From assembly GCA_013399895.1 (NCBI GenBank), contig VXBA01002629.1:62001-126000 (forward strand): DNA of 64,000 nucleotides, in the 5' to 3' direction. The translations under genes were made by a program, and so were the position numbers. Under the pieces are notes generated by a model. It was not told the origin of the DNA. It did no database searches and worked only from the letters and a program-made list of their open reading frames with translations. Below are positions 1 to 15,200 of this stretch, in pieces. Each line of letters begins with the position of its first letter. Position 1 is the first letter of the stretch. Origin of the DNA: Serilophus lunatus. Lineage: Eukaryota > Chordata > Aves > Passeriformes > Eurylaimidae.

Positions 1-16
1 TGTGTTCTGTCCCCAG

Positions 17-211
17 CTCCCCCAGTGTTCACACAGGAGCCCAGCGATGACTCCGCGGATCTGGGCTCCAACCTGACGCTGCCCTGCTCCGTGCAGGGGT
101 ATCCCGAGCCCAGGGTGAGGTGGAGGAGGCTGGATGGGGCTCCCGTCTTCTCCCGGCCCTCCTCCGGCAGCGCCGTCAGCCAGCTCCGCACGGGGGCTCT
201 GGCCATCCACA
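17..211 (+). CDS. HMCN1: HMCN1 exon 1: Ig D1, strands A to E
   Basis: The acceptor CCCCAG ends at 16. The exon opens in phase 1 with PPVFTQEP, then SNLTLPC (B-strand Cys and a sequon), VQGYPEPRVRW (C-strand Trp) and SQLRTGALAIH. The donor is A|GTAGGT and splits an Asn codon with the next exon. The following intron (690 bases) is AT-rich, with T-runs near 484-510, and holds nothing I recognise. Confidence 0.93.
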
Positions 212-3200
212 GTAGGTGCCCAGAGCTGGGACGTGGGACACGTGCAGTGCACCTGAGTTACTGCACACCTCTGTCACTGCGGGGTTTGTAGCAACACGGA
301 ATTTTTATCGCAGGTTGCGTTTCTGACACTGACTTCGTTTTCCCATGTTGTGTTTGGTTGTTGGCTTCACTCTTTGTTTAAATACCTGAGGGTTATGGGC
401 TCTGTCACTGAGGAGACACCAATTTTCATTTTTGGTGTTTTTTTGAGAAGGTGGCTTTGTGGCGGTTTTGGTTTAGTGTTGTTGTTTTTTTTTTTGTTTG
501 TTTTTTTTTGAGAGAATTGGTTCTAAACTCACTATTTAGACCAGTCCTAATTTGGGTAATAACTAAAATCTGTGAAGTGGCTTTGTGATTTCCATTACTT
601 GGAAGCAGTTCAGTCACACTCTGTGATGTTATTCTGTTTTCTTAGTTAACTTTTTAATTTCTTTTTAGAGAGTATCAGGTTGAGTGAAGCAGTTTCTCTC
701 TGCTGTACATGCAGTGCAGTGACTCAGGGACTCAAATTTTGTGGGTGCCCACGTGCAGATACATGTTGCAATGCCTGCTGAGCAATATTCCACACTCAGG
801 GCGCTGTGCAACAGGGTCTATAGGTGTATAATGTACTACCATATATTATTTATATACTCATTTCAGATGTTGCAATCAAATCTCTCTTTTCTCCTCTCTA
901 GATGTGTGGATCAGTGATGAAGGGACTTACATCTGTGAAGCTGAGAACCAGTTTGGAAGGATCCAGTCCCGTCCAGCCACAGTCACAGTGACAGGCCTGG
1001 GTAAGAGTGGGGGCTGTCAGAGAGAGCTGGGGATGTTTGGGCAGCAGATGGGATGGCTGAGGGTTGTGTCCATAGCTGCTGTGCTGTGTGCCTGCCACAC
1101 AGACTGAATTAGAAAACATTTACGTGGAATGTTGTAATGGATTTCAGTGGATTTTCCATGTTAGAACGTTCTTTTGACTGATACACTAATTGGAATTAGT
1201 TCCACCTGCACGTGTAACCCAGACCTTAAACAGGATTTGTCCTGTCTTCTGTTTCTCATTCCTAACTAAGTTTACTAAGGAATGAAAAATCACCTTAATG
1301 ATGGATGCTGCTGATGGGGCTCCTGCCATTTAATTAATCTTGAAAAACAGAATGCAGTAGATGTGCTTCTGTTAGTGGTGGTGTAACTGCGAAAGAACCT
1401 TTGTGGTCCAAGAAGAGAATAAATGTCTGCCCTTTGCAGGAGAATCACAGAATCCTGAATGGTTTGGGCTGGAAGAGACCTTGAAGCCCATGGGCAGGGA
1501 CACCTCCCACTATCCCAGGTGGCTCCAACCTGGCCTTGGACACTTCCAAGGGTGGGGCAGCCACAGCTTCTCTGGGCACCCTGTGCCAGGGCCTGCCCAC
1601 CCTCACAGGGAAGGATTTTTTCCTTGTATCCAACCTAAAGCTACTCTCTTTCAAGTAGCTACGCTATTAAAGTTATTTGTTATCTCCGTTGCACAATTGG
1701 CAATAAAAGGAAAAATAATGCTATGGAATGTGTACATTTGCAAGAGAATAAGAACAGGGCCTATCTACCATTAAAGGAATCATTTGTTAACTAAAAACAT
1801 GTTATGGGAGCCTGTAATGCTGGTAGTGTTTGATAGACTTGAGTTTACCAATTTCCAAGTGTTATTTAATCCCCATTACTAAAATGTGCTGTACCAGCTG
1901 TGTGCCCAGGTGTCCTTGCTGTTGGCTCTTCACTGAACCTGCAGGGTTTCTGCTGGGCTCTGACCTCTGTTCTACTCTTTTAATATTTTATGCCCAAAGA
2001 AATGACCATTTGGTTTTTGTCCTCTCCAAACCTGCTGCTTTTTTTCTTCTTCAGTATTTTGCCCTAGTGAGGAAAAATGATACATCAACATGCTGTCAGA
2101 GGAACACAAGTTCTCATGGAAACCCTTGACAGAATCCAGCTTCAGCTGGACATCATCTTCCAGTTGCTGCCATTCCTTAGGCTACACTCTGTGTGTTTCT
2201 CCAGCTTCTCTTCTCTCCTGTGCTACTCCACCCCTACAGTTGTTTCTCTTCTTTTCCTGCCTTAAATGTAATACTAATTTGATTTAATACTTTATATGAG
2301 AATATAAGAATTCCTAATAATTTCTACTCATTCTTCCTCCTGTTTAAGTCACACCTCTGATTGGAGCAAGCCCAGCCACAGCCAATGTCATTGAGGGCCA
2401 GCAGCTCACTTTGCCATGTGTTCTGCTTGCTGGGAACCCCATTCCAGACAGGAGGTGGATTAAAAACGGTGTGGTGGTAAGACTACTTTGCTTCTTGTGA
2501 GATTTATTGGCAGAGAAAGGCTACAACTGATATTGCAAGGCATGGTAAGAGCTTGGTTTAGTTTACAGAAGTTAATGTGATCACTGCCTGTGCTGGGGAA
2601 TTCCTGACCCTGAAGCATGGATGAGGGAATGGGAGATGGTAGTGGGGAATGCGAGGGGCTGGGAAAGAACTTGATCTTAGAGAATTGTCCTTTGATCTTC
2701 TATTTTACATACTTTCCAATCAGTTTTATGCATTTTTGTAGCTCATAAATTTCAGCCTTGGGCTCTGACTATGGAAATACCAGTGGAATATACTACCAGA
2801 ATGGCAAAAGTGCTGGAATTTAAACCGTGGCAATTGAAAAGCTTTTATTTTAAATAAAGATACTAGAAAATTTCTGTAGATTTAGGATGTTTTAGTATCT
2901 TGCCTTTTCCTATTGTTGATGGGATGAGATGGATGTCAGTATCCCTGTTCCATATACTCCTTTCCTAGTGGTGCTCTATTCAGAGGATGAATTAATGTGT
3001 TTTCTTTGCCCCTTGGGAACATACCATTCCCAGTTTATTACTCCAGCAGATAGAACTAGATGATCTTTAAGGTCCCTTCCCAGCCACCCATTTAGAGATT
3101 GTAGAAAGGTGATGTAGACACCACACCTGGATTAGTTGTCTGCATGAAACTTAATTTCTTTAATAGTGAAATCACTGACTTTACATCCCTATGAAGCTGA

Positions 3201-6200
3201 TTTTATCTTCAGTGTTCATTTCTCCCTCAAGCCCTTTCTCCACAACTGGAATTAAAATATTTTAGCAAAATGTTTAATTTATTGTCACCGTAACCTGGCC
3301 CTTACTAGAGTTTTCTGCTCAGTTTTGGTGTCTTTGGGAATCACTGGCTTTTCCTTAGGCTGTGTGAGTGCAAGGAGCACAGGCTGGAATTTCTGAGAGA
3401 AATACTGGCACGATCCTTCTTGTTGAGTTGCTAATTCCTCTGTACAGTAGTGCTGGTTTCCTGTCATTGTGAGAGCTGGTGGGAAAAGCTGCTCTCGAAG
3501 GAAAGCGTTGGAAAAAGTTACATTTAGAGAAGAATTCTTCATTTTCTGAGTGTGACAGGAACAACTTTGCTTTTTAAGAACCCTGCAGTGAGACTCTGCT
3601 GCTCTGGGATACAGAACTCTTACAGAGTCACTCTTTGGTGGGAGTCACCATTTTCCTTCACAAAGGTTTGCTGCAGAGCTGATCTCTTCCATTTTATGGA
3701 TATGGGAGTGAGAAGATTTTAGTAACTGTAAAGAAAATAATCTGCTTGTAGAAGAACAAGTCACTGCACTCGTTAAGAGTCGGTCTGTGACCAAACTGGA
3801 TTACTGGAATAGCCAATTAAAGTACAGTGAGATAATTCAGCTAAGTTTTTGGTTTTGCTTCATTAAAATGAGTGGCAGCTCTGTATGTGCTGTGGCAGAG
3901 TTGCTCTTGCAGATCTTAATCTCAGTCCAGCAGGAAATCCGAGGTGCTACCAAAACTCTTAAAATTAAAATTAGCTTTTCCTGAAAGATGGAAAGCAGGA
4001 AAAACTCTCTTAAAATTCTCCAGGAACATACAATTTTTAAGAATGTGAAATAATCAAGTAAATCCATGCTGCATCCCAAAAGAAATGTTATCCCAAGTGT
4101 TTTTGCCAGTGAAAGGTTCCCTCACTCTTTTGGCAGCTGGTGCCCAACCCCTACGTGAGCGTCCGCAGCGATGGGAGCCTGCACCTGGAAAGGGTCCGGC
4201 TGCAGGATGGGGGGGATTACACCTGCATGGCCTCCAACGTGGCTGGGAGCAGCAACAGGACCACTGCTGTCAATGTGTATGGTAAGGAACCTCCTGCAGC
4301 TCCTGGGCTGGGGCAGAGCAAGGGGAACACGCCCCAGCAGCACCTTTCACTGGAGCTGCTCAGTTGCGTTGGAGTCTCACGTTTCCTCCTCTGTAGTGAT
4401 GGACTTTGGGAGGTAACATGGGGAAGTTGGATCCATGCACAGGGAAGAGCTGAGTCATCAAGACCATTTTTAAAGTAAAATCAAATAACACTGTTTTATG
4501 TTCCTAAAAGACCCTAATTTTTAAACATCTCCAAAGGCTGGACTGTGCAGTCTTCATCTTTATTAACAAACAGGTGCAAGTGGGACTTCACTGGAAACCC
4601 ATGAGAAGTGCAGAATGTTTCAGAACTGGTGTAAGGAAGCACAGCTCATGGAAAAGTTAGACTGAAAGAAAATGAATGATGAGTTTTGGCAAGACTCATA
4701 ATTTGTTTGTTGTTTTTGGTGTCATTCCCATTCTCCTCCCCCTTATTTTTTCTCTTTAATTAAAACATAGCAGAAACGACTCTGACAGCAAGACAAAGTG
4801 TTAGCACTGTGGTAACCCATCTGTATTTCAGCTGAACGTATCTGTGTTAACTTTGGGAGGCCACAATCCCTTCATGATTTCTCACATGGTAATTCTTCTC
4901 ACATGTTAAATTAGTCATGGGAGGTTTATTTTAAGCTTCACTGAAGATTCTGGAACATCCTTTTATATTGGGAATAGCTGTAAATCTTTCATACAGACAG
5001 GTACTCATAAGGACTTCTTTGTCAATGCTAGTTTGTTGAGTATTTATATTGAGAACAAAAAGGAATACCTTTATATGTGTTGAGAAATGTCTAGGTTTTG
5101 GTCTTGTAGCCTTCAATCTGATCCTGTTTTTCTGTAGTGGATTCTAAGGCAGCACAGTTGAGCAAGGGAGTTGGGTTTCTTGTCTCCTGTTACGTGAAGC
5201 CTAAAATGTTGTCAGAGCATAATATGACAAAGCCTTTCTGAAATAATTGCAGTCAGTGAAATATCTATGGTTAGGTTAAGACCGCCTGTACCTAATGCAG
5301 GGATCAGCCTGTGGCTCTCCTGTTTTGTAGTGAACAGGGATTTATTCTGTCCCAAAAGGCTGGAGAGTGGAGAGAGAAGTGGCTGCTCATTGTCCATGTT
5401 CGGGTTGCAGAAGAGGCTGACCTGTCCCAAACTCTGCTCTCTGTAGGAAGTAGCAATTGAATAAAAGGGTAATATTGTAATACTTGTGCCATGGCCTGCC
5501 ATGTCCTCTTCATGCCTTTAATATTTGCATTTATTTGCAGTTCTGCCTGTCATTCAGCATGGGCAGCAGATATTCAGCACTATCGAAGGGATCCCAGTGA
5601 CACTGCCCTGCAAAGCAAGTGGAGTTCCCAAGCCGTCCATTGTCTGGTCCAAGGTAATTCCGCTTCTTTGAGCTGCTCCTGGTGAAAGATGAACTGAACA
5701 CACCATTCAGTTGTCATAAAAGCTTTATTCCAAGAACATGGCCCAAAGCATCAGTTGTGAGGAACCTGGAAATCTGTTTGTTCAGAGCTGCTTTTGTTTC
5801 TTAGAGCAGAACTTTTGCCTGTTCTCCTGCCAGAGCTCAGTGTTCTCTTCTTGAGAAGAGCTTTGGTTAGTGCTGTATCTTTGTGTTTTTAACACTTCAG
5901 AAATTGTTCCTGTTAGGAACTGATAATTTGAGGTTAGGCAGCCTGCCACACATTGAGAATTTGTTTTTCTTTTGGAGCTTTAGGATGACTTTTTTCCTCT
6001 GAGGAAAGTGTATCAAACAATGGGATCCTGTCACTTTCCAGTCATCCTTGACACCGTGTCCACTGAGAAGCATCTCAGTCTTTAAGAAAAATTGTCTGAA
6101 AATCAGGCTCTTTTGTTTTCCCTGCTTGAAAATGATCATTTCTGATAGTAACAGTTATTTGGGATGTGTTACAGCTCACATGACATGGCTGTGAAGGCAC

Positions 6201-9200
6201 TGTGGCCCTCAGAAGTTGTGCAGATGTAACTGATTGGGACTATGTGAACAGCTTTGTTTTAAAGAAGGGCTAGAACATGGTTAACTGTTGGTTTGGTAGG
6301 AAAGAGAACGTGGGAGGAGTGCTTTTTTCATAATTATCACATAATATTCAGTACAGGCAAGGAAGAGTCTGCTGACTGACAGTGTATATAATGCACACAA
6401 CTCACTTGGACATCAGAAATCAATGTCAAAACTAACTCTGTTGAAGTCTTGATTTTTTTAAATTTTCTTTCTTTTTCTTTAAGAATTGGTTCTGTAAAAC
6501 ATAGCAAGTTTTCTACATAAGAATCACTGTGATGCTGTTCTTGTTACTGCTTAGACAGTGAACTCAAGGACTATGAGAAGCTGAAGTTAATGAGTTTGCA
6601 TAAATGGAATTTTGGGGCCAAGTTTCTTAATAAATATAAAATATTTTGTCCATCTCAGCCACAAAGAAAAAAAAGCAGCTTTTATTGAATTAATGAATCA
6701 AAATTTGGTTTAGTTTTGAAAATCTGGGCATTGTGGACTTGTACTATTTTTTTTTTTTTTTTTCACAGAAAGGAGAAGTAATTGTTCCCAGCAGTGTGAA
6801 ATTCTCTGCAGGGTCTGATGGCAGCCTGTATGTGGTTTCCCCAGGGGGTGAGGAGACTGGGGAATACACCTGCACTGCCACCAACACTGCTGGCTACGCC
6901 ACACGGAAGGTCCAGCTCACTGTCTATGGTAGGTGGGAGCTGAACGTGACTCTGGTGTCCCCTTCTGTTCTGCTTTGGGGGGTAAAACCCCTCCAGGTGG
7001 GTTGTGAATAGACACATACAGTGCACATGGGGTTTAAACCAGATTACTGGATCCCCAAACCAGGCAATTTTACAAATGGCTGATACTGAAAGGCTTGTCT
7101 TCATGATTCCCTTAAAACCTCCTGATCTCTCTTACCTTCAGCTCATGAATCTTGGGCTGAGCATAGTTGCATCATTTATGGAAGTGGATAAGAAGCATCT
7201 GTGTAGGAATGGGATTTCCTGCTGATAGAAGAATGAAGATCCATTAATGCCACCAGTCCCAAAACTTGCTGCCCTCTCCCAGTATGATTAAAACTTTGGT
7301 TTAGGTTCAGGTGTGCTTTGTGAGGCTTTTATGGCCCCTAGTTACTGGTCCTGTAGTGTAACATTCAGGGGCTGGTTGCAAACTGTCTGTGCAATACAGA
7401 GCTCAGCACATGCAGGAGCTACATCTATCTGTCTATCTATCATCTGTCTATCCAGTTTTTTTGCTGGATACTCCAGCTTTTCTGGTGTGTGTGGTGCTCC
7501 ATGTCAGCATCAGCCTGTGCCTGAGCTATGGGCACCGTACATCAGCACTGCAGTGATTTACCTCTACTGCAGACATGTCATTCAAAAGAGGATTGTAATG
7601 TTTTATACCTGATCAAAAAATGTTTGATATGAAGTAAAATTATCTGGTGTTACATTTGTACAGATATGCATATTCATTGTAGCTTCTTAACATGTTCTGT
7701 GTTACAGTGAAGCCTCGACTGTCCAGGCCTGGAGACCAGCAAGGAAATGCACACAATACACCCATAGAGGTCTCAGTGGCTGCAGGGGAAGATGTCACAC
7801 TTCCATGTGAAGTGAAGAGCTTGCCACCCCCCATCATTACCTGGGCCAAAGAAATGCAGCTCATATCTCCATTCTCTCCAAGGTAATAGTGTCTGGTGAA
7901 AACAAAAGAGACATTCCCTTTAAGCTTTCAAGATTTTGGGAGGGTGTGTGATTTCTAATCACCTCGGGGTCATTCTGAAGGTATTGCATTGTCCTGCCTG
8001 TTGTGCTGGGTCTGGAAACTCTTTCCCAAGGATACATCGCTGCACAGCTCCCATTCCAGTGTGTGCTTCTGTGCAATCTCAGGAGGAAAGGGTTCCTGTC
8101 ATATTTGTACTGTAGTGCCGTCCAGAGACCCCCCCATCACCTGGGCATGATTATAAATGTTTAAAAACTGGTTTTCTTTTCTTATGCACTTCACATTTTT
8201 GCTCGGGGCAGCAGTGTCTGTGATTTACATGAATTCTGGGCTTGTCAGTGTGATACAGATGGTGATAAATGTTTGGGTGTGCTCACAAGGGCTCATTGCC
8301 CACTGTGTTTTGGATCCAAAACCTCCCCAGATATTCCTGCTGTTCTCCAGCAGTGTTGCAGTTCTCCCTTATTATTTTAGTATGGACCAGAACAGGAGAG
8401 GAGATGAGCAGGTGATTATTCTCTGGATGGCCCCCACCGAAGTGCCAGGTACTGTCACGGGCCGTTCTGGTGCTTTCTGGTGTTGAAGGTACCTCAGAAG
8501 GGTCAGGCTCCTGCTGTGTCCCTAAAACAGGAACAGTCAGGCTGGCCACAGGCACACTGCAGCAATGGCTGTGCCCGTTGGTGTCTCCCAGTGATCCCAT
8601 GGAAGGATCAGCCAGTGTCTGACCTGAATTAGGGGATTGTGCAGGTGGGCCCTGTCCCTTGTGGCCAGATGGGCACTTTGAAGCCACTGCAGTGAGCCTG
8701 TGACAGCCTCAGCAGCTCCTTGGCCACCGTGTCTGCTGCAGGAGGCTCCTGCACGGGCACTGGAGGTGCTGTTAGCAATCCCTGTGGAATTCTCTGCTGT
8801 GTGCTGTGAGCATGTTGCATGTACTAACAGATCCGCATTCTTGGTCCCTTATTTGTCCTTGTTTTACCTCAGGAGACATTGATAAATTGGCCTACTTGCT
8901 CATGGCTGTTGTGGTGAGAGCCAAGTTATCCAAAGTAACAGAAGTCCAGCTCAGCCCATTCCATAAAATTGTTTACAGATGTCAGCAAAAGTTAAAGATT
9001 AGTCCAAACAAAATTGTTTGAGACCACCCAAAGATCATGTTAGCAATGCATACAGTAAACAAATGAAGAGAGAAATCAGAAATGAAGGAACTTTTATCAG
9101 AAAACAAATGTAATTACTGGACAAAATCTAGGGGGAGAAGTTGCCCCAGCAATTTGTCTTTTGGGGTTATTTAAAATAAAAAGTTTGGAAAGAAATGAGC

Positions 9201-12200
9201 AGCAGAGGAGGAGTCAGGAAATGTTAGCTGAGTTGGTTAAAGCCTGGTGCTAACAATGCCAAGGCTGCAGGTTCAGTCCCAGTACGGACCATCTGCTTAA
9301 GAGTTGGATTTATGGTCCTTGTGGGTTCCTTCCAGCTCAGAATATTCTGCAATTCTGTAACATCTGACAGATTTGTGTGGCCTGGAGAATTGCACTTCAC
9401 TTTCCTTCTGTTCATTTCTCCAGCCATTGCAGCCCCAAAACTCACTGTTTTTGTCCATATGATGACATCGCCCTAATTAGTGCCAGAGAAAGGAAGACAG
9501 ATGATACTCTGACTAAATTCTGTCCCAAACCTCAAGTGCTAGGCTTGAATTTCTTCTTGAAATCATAGGATCACACAAAATCCTGAGCTGGAAGAGACCC
9601 ACAAGGATCATCAGTCCAACTCCTGGCCCTTCACAGGACACTCCGACAATCCCACCCTGTCCCTGAGAGTGCTGTCCAAATGCTTCTGGAGCTCTGGCAG
9701 CCTTGGGAATGTGAACAAGCCCTGGAGAGCCTGAGCAGTACCCAACCACGGGAAAATCCTTTCTCTGATACCCAACCTAACCCTCCCCATGACACAGCTT
9801 CTTGTAAATTCTGTCATATTTTCTTCCCTCCTCACTTATTTTCCCTCTCTCCAATACTTTTGACTCCTACAGAAGAAGATTTTGACTGGGCAGTGTAGCT
9901 TCTGGTGTTACAGACCTCTGACCAGAACTGTAGGAAAGCAATGCTATGTAGTAAACTATTTATTGAGGAAAAGTGACAGTTCCTAAAAGTATCAGAATCC
10001 TCTCTTCCATCTTGTATCAACCCGTGATCATTTGTTGCCAGGATGCAGCTGTATTATAAGTTATTTAACTTTCTGACCTTGCTGACTTGGGCTGAGTGAA
10101 AAAGTTTGGAGCTCCATTTCTCTGCCTCTATAACATTTTAATGTCTTATAAATAGCTAGAATCAAATTTTGTGATCTGGAACTTAGATTTTAGGTATTTG
10201 CTGTGTGTTCTGAATGTAGGGACTCAGTACAGAGTTAGAGAAAATGAGTAAGTGTAAATCCTAATTGAGTGATATGGCACTGAGTGGTGTTATTTTAGCT
10301 CACAGCAATGGTTAGCACTGTGTAAGTAGAAGTCATTCATCTTTCTATGCATGTTTATATAGTTTATCTGCTTCTTATTTTCCCAGACACACTTTCCTGC
10401 CCTCAGGGTCAATGAAGATCAGTGAGACCCAGGTTTCAGACAGTGGAATGTATTTCTGTGTCGCCACAAACATTGCTGGGAACGTGACTCAGGCAGTGAA
10501 GCTCAGTGTACAGGGTAAGTTGTAACTTCAAGGTTAATCATCTGCAAGTTTCCACATGGAATTTTGCATCATGCAGAGCTTGTCAAATGGTTTTCTTATG
10601 AACATTAAATCCTATTGGCCTTGATTCTTTCAGGTCATATTATCTTTGTATGCAATTATTGATTATACGGAAGGGAAATATTATATACACAGACACAAAT
10701 ACATATATGTGTTAAGGTGTCCAGTGGCTCTTGCTCAAGCCAGGACCTGCATCTACCTCCCTGTCCTTTTTTACCCTTAATCATCCCATGTCACTCCCTT
10801 GCTCTCCCCTACTGGGGCCCCAACCTCCTTCTCTTAACCACCAACACAATGCCACGTCTGGAAAAATGTCACTTGTTATTGTTTCAGACATTCTTTTTAA
10901 GTCTTTTTATTGCCAACAATCCTTGGAAATAAGAACACTGTAGCAAAAGACTTACAGTGGGTTTATATTATTCTTTGGATCAGGAAAACCACTTCCAGTC
11001 ATATTTTATCTCCCTGTCCAAACTTGTGTTTGCAGGTGTAAAAAGATCAGGGATTAAGGGAAGGAAATTAAAATGCCAAAAGGAAAACATGATTAACTTT
11101 ATCATAAAAGCTTTTGAATTGTTTTGTGTTATGAAGAGCCAGTACCTACAGCTCTTCAGATGTGCTCAGAGTATTACACTGCTAGTGGGAGTCATGCAGT
11201 AGAATTTTAAATGTGATTTCTTAAAATAAGTTAAGCACCAGGGTATCTTACACCCTGTTCTGTGCAGAGAACATGCTGGTCTGCTTTCATAGGAATTTAG
11301 TTTTGGTGAACAAAGGACATTTTCTAAAATAATAATGGAAAAGAATTTCATAGGATCATAGAAGGTTTTAGGCTGGAAGAGACTGTTAAAAATGACCTTG
11401 TTCCACCCCCTGCCATGGGCAGGGCCACCTTTCACTGTCCCAGGTTGCTCCAAGCCCTGTGCAGCCTGGCCTTGGACTCTTCCAGGGATGGGGCAGCCAC
11501 AGCTTCTCTGGGCAACCTGTGCCAGGGCCTGCCCACCCTCACAGGGAAGAATTTCGTCCTTGTATCTAGTCTGCACCTCCCTTCTTGTTGTTTAAAATGA
11601 TTCTGCCTTGTCCTGTCCCTACATGCCTTGTCCCAAGTCCCTCTCCAGCTCTCTTGGAGCCCCTTTAGACACTGGGAGGGGTTCTAAGGTCTCCGCAGAG
11701 CCTTCTCCTCTCCAGGCTGAACATGCCCAGCTCTCCAACCTTAGGAATAATCTTGTACATTGTTTTCTTCATATCTGTGTGGACTAAACCTGTCTTCCTC
11801 AGTCCCTCCCAGGATACAGCGTGGGCCTCGAGTTCTAAAAGTGCAGGCTGGGCAGCGAGTGGCCATTCCCTGCAGTGCCCAGGGCATCCCTGCCCCATCC
11901 CTCACCTGGTTCAGAGGCAGGAGTGCTGTGCCCATCGATGGTGGGCACATCACTCAGAGCCTGGATGGAGCTCTGGGCATCAGCAACATCCAGCTCCCTG
12001 ATGCTGGAACCTACACGTGTGTCGCCAGTAACGCTGCAGGCAGGGACATGGTGGAGATCACAGTGCAAGTGCAAGGTACCTGTGCTGGGGACAGGGACAC
12101 AGGGATCCCAGTGCCAGCTATTTCTGGCATGACCCTGCTTCTGCCTTGGCTGGGTGGGATTTCGTGCCCGTGCTGACTGGTTGGTGTTTTTGGGGCAATG

Positions 12201-15200
12201 CTCTTCACTGCTGACTGTTATGTGATGCAAAATCCACATCTGGTTTAGGTGTTATGTTGTGATGTTAATTAAGGAGAATTAGAGAAAGCAAATAGTCTTT
12301 AGAGAGTATACAGAAATAAGAAAAAGGAACTCAAAATATATACGTAAATAACAAAATGCAGTTGAAATGGTGATGGTGTAACTGGCCACTGTGCCAATTT
12401 ACATACACAGTGTAACTCCTCACCTGACGGGATCACAAACAACAATTGGGCATCACTGATTTAAGCAGAGCAGGAACTGTTTCTTCTTTGCGATAGTCTA
12501 AAGGCAACATTCTGATCTCTTCGGATTAGAGGTGCTGAGAAATGCTTGTTACTGACAACAAAGAACTCTCAGTAACCTTACATGAATATAAATAATATTC
12601 TTTGTGTGATCTCAGCCTGCACACGAGATTAAAATGAGAATGAAGAACAATGGATGGCAGTAGCACTAAGACGTGGTATGGGGAAAACCAGTTTAAATAG
12701 TATTTTCCAGGTTAAGCAGAAATTCTGCCTTCAAAATAAATGTCACAGGTTTTAAAGAGAACCATTTTCAGTCAAATTTGAAAGCCTCTTTGTACTGCTT
12801 ACTTCCTAAATATTCCTATTGAAATCAGACTGCTTGTATAATAGATTCCAGTCAATGTAAAGAGGGTTATTGGAATCTGACCTTGTGTGGATGAGAGAGA
12901 CTTAGTGTTTCATATTGCCAAACTGTATTTTTACGTTGTGGAGGGGAGGTCAAGAAGTTTTTTGGTCCTAATTTTCCTTCAGAGTCTCCCAGTATCAAGG
13001 ATCTGGACCCTCCGTACAACAGCCCCTTCCAGGAAAGAGTGGTCAATCAGCGCATGGCATTCCCGTGTCCTGCAAAAGGTGTGTGGCACTGGTATCACTC
13101 TGGGTGACAGAAGTAGCTTTTTCTGCTGACCACTGAAAATTACTGAGCTTCTGCAAAAATTTCCAATCCACACAGTATTTTCCATATATACTTTTTATGG
13201 AAAAATTCAAACTGACGGTGATTTTAATAACCTCCACGTGTGGAAGTTTTCTGGAAAGTCATTGCTAGCCAAAAGGATTTTATAATGTTTGGGCTAGGGT
13301 TTTTAATGTTCAAAGCATCCTGTAACAGCTGGGCCTTCCTCTTGGAAGGTTTGGTCAGACTTCCAGCCACCAACAGGAATTGCCCGGACCTTTCTTTTTC
13401 TGAGCTGAGCACAGCATTTCTGGAAGTGTCACCTTTCCCTCTGTAGGTACTCCAAAGCCTGCCATCAAATGGCTGCATAATGGAAGGGAGCTGACAGGCC
13501 ATGAGCCAGGGATTTCAGTGCTGGAGGATGGGACACTGCTGGTCATAGCTGCTGTCAGCCCTGCAGACAGCGGGGACTACGTCTGTGTGGCCACCAACGA
13601 GGCTGGGAGCACAGAGAGGAAATACAGCCTGGCAGTGAATGGTAATGCAAATACCACCTCTGGGGGACGGGGTGTGAGGAACAGCTTCTCTTTTGTTGCT
13701 GGAAATTGCATCCCCACATGTGCCCATGTGCTATTAAAGTATAAAATCTGGTCTGAATACTTGCATTTCTGTCATTCTGATGTTTTAGGATTTTTTCCCT
13801 GTTGTTTCTGTTCTCCATAAATTTATGCATAAACCATTTTTGTTTTGCACAAGGAATCGGGCGCATCTTCATAACAAATGAAGGTTTTGTACTACAGAAA
13901 TTAAAGATTGAGGGATAGAGCTGCATTTCAAATATAAATATGAGAAAAGTCATTTATCTGTTGAAACATGGGATAGGAGAATCCTCCTTCCTGATGTTCT
14001 TCTTCCAGAATCCTAATTAGAGACTAGAAACTCCATAGGTGTCCTTGAGGTATTGCTTGTTACAGAGCACTTTTATTCCAGCCCTGTTCACTTCTATGAT
14101 AGTTCTGATGCTTGAGCAGGATTATATCCTTAAATTTACTCTGAAAAAAGCAGGCATTCCACCTTGTGCCAGCAGGGACTCATCAATGGGGTTGGAACTT
14201 TCTAATCCACCACCTAGGGCCATTCTGTTTGCATCCATAGTGGCACAAATACTGGACAGGTGTTTTTGGGTGTGTCTGGAGCAGGGAAGAGGAAGGATGA
14301 CTCTCTGGAACCTACTTCCTTTGCTAAACAAATACTACTAAACAACATGAGATTTAAGATTCAATATTAACATTGTTCTTTTAAAAATGTTGATGTTTAT
14401 TCTGTTGGAGTGAGTTGCCCTGGGAGTCTGTTACTGGGTACCTGTTTTTTTGACAAAGAGAAGAAAGGACACAGGCAGATAATGTCCAGAGCCAAAAGGC
14501 AAAGGGAAACATTGAGGAGGGAACGGAAAGGGTCTAAGAAATTTGGATTACATTGGTCCTTGACTGTGGGGAGGAAGGAGGAAGTGGGAAATCTCTGGAA
14601 CTGAAGGTTTAAATCATGACTTTGAGCTTTCTTGCAGTTCCTCCCGAAATCAGAGATCAAGATAAGGTGACAAATACATCTGTGGTTGTTAATCACTCTG
14701 TCAGTCTCTTCTGTGAAGCAACTGGTAATCCCTTCCCAGTCATCTCATGGCATAAAGAAGATATCCAGGTGGGTATGATTCATCCGACTGAAATTAGGCA
14801 GCCTCACTCAGTTTTGTGTGGATTTTGGAGTGCTTGATATGGGAACTCACTGAAGTAATTATATGTACGTGACTTTACGTGTATTTAAGTGCACTAAGGA
14901 CAGCCCCACAGACACCCAGCTAAATGTGGCTCATCCATAAATTCAATAAGTCAAAAGTAAGCTGTTTATTGTCAGGATTCCCTTAGGAATTAGCCTTAAC
15001 AGTCTCCCAGTATTGTAGATGCTAGAGTCCGTGCAGAGGGAACCAGTAATGCTATTTTCTTCATTCTGTAGATGGAGAAGTAAGAACCTTTGGAGGTGAT
15101 TTGAATTCCTCAGGATTATCCTTGAGTCCTCTGCTTCTACTTGTAGCTGATAAGTCATAGTTTAAGATGAGGAGAGACCCCTTTGTGCACTAAGTGACTG

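Noticed and set aside
9217..9291. Possible tRNA-Ile gene
   Set aside because: The acceptor stem is degraded and the sequence runs straight into a CR1-like tail, which fits a SINE head rather than a working tRNA.
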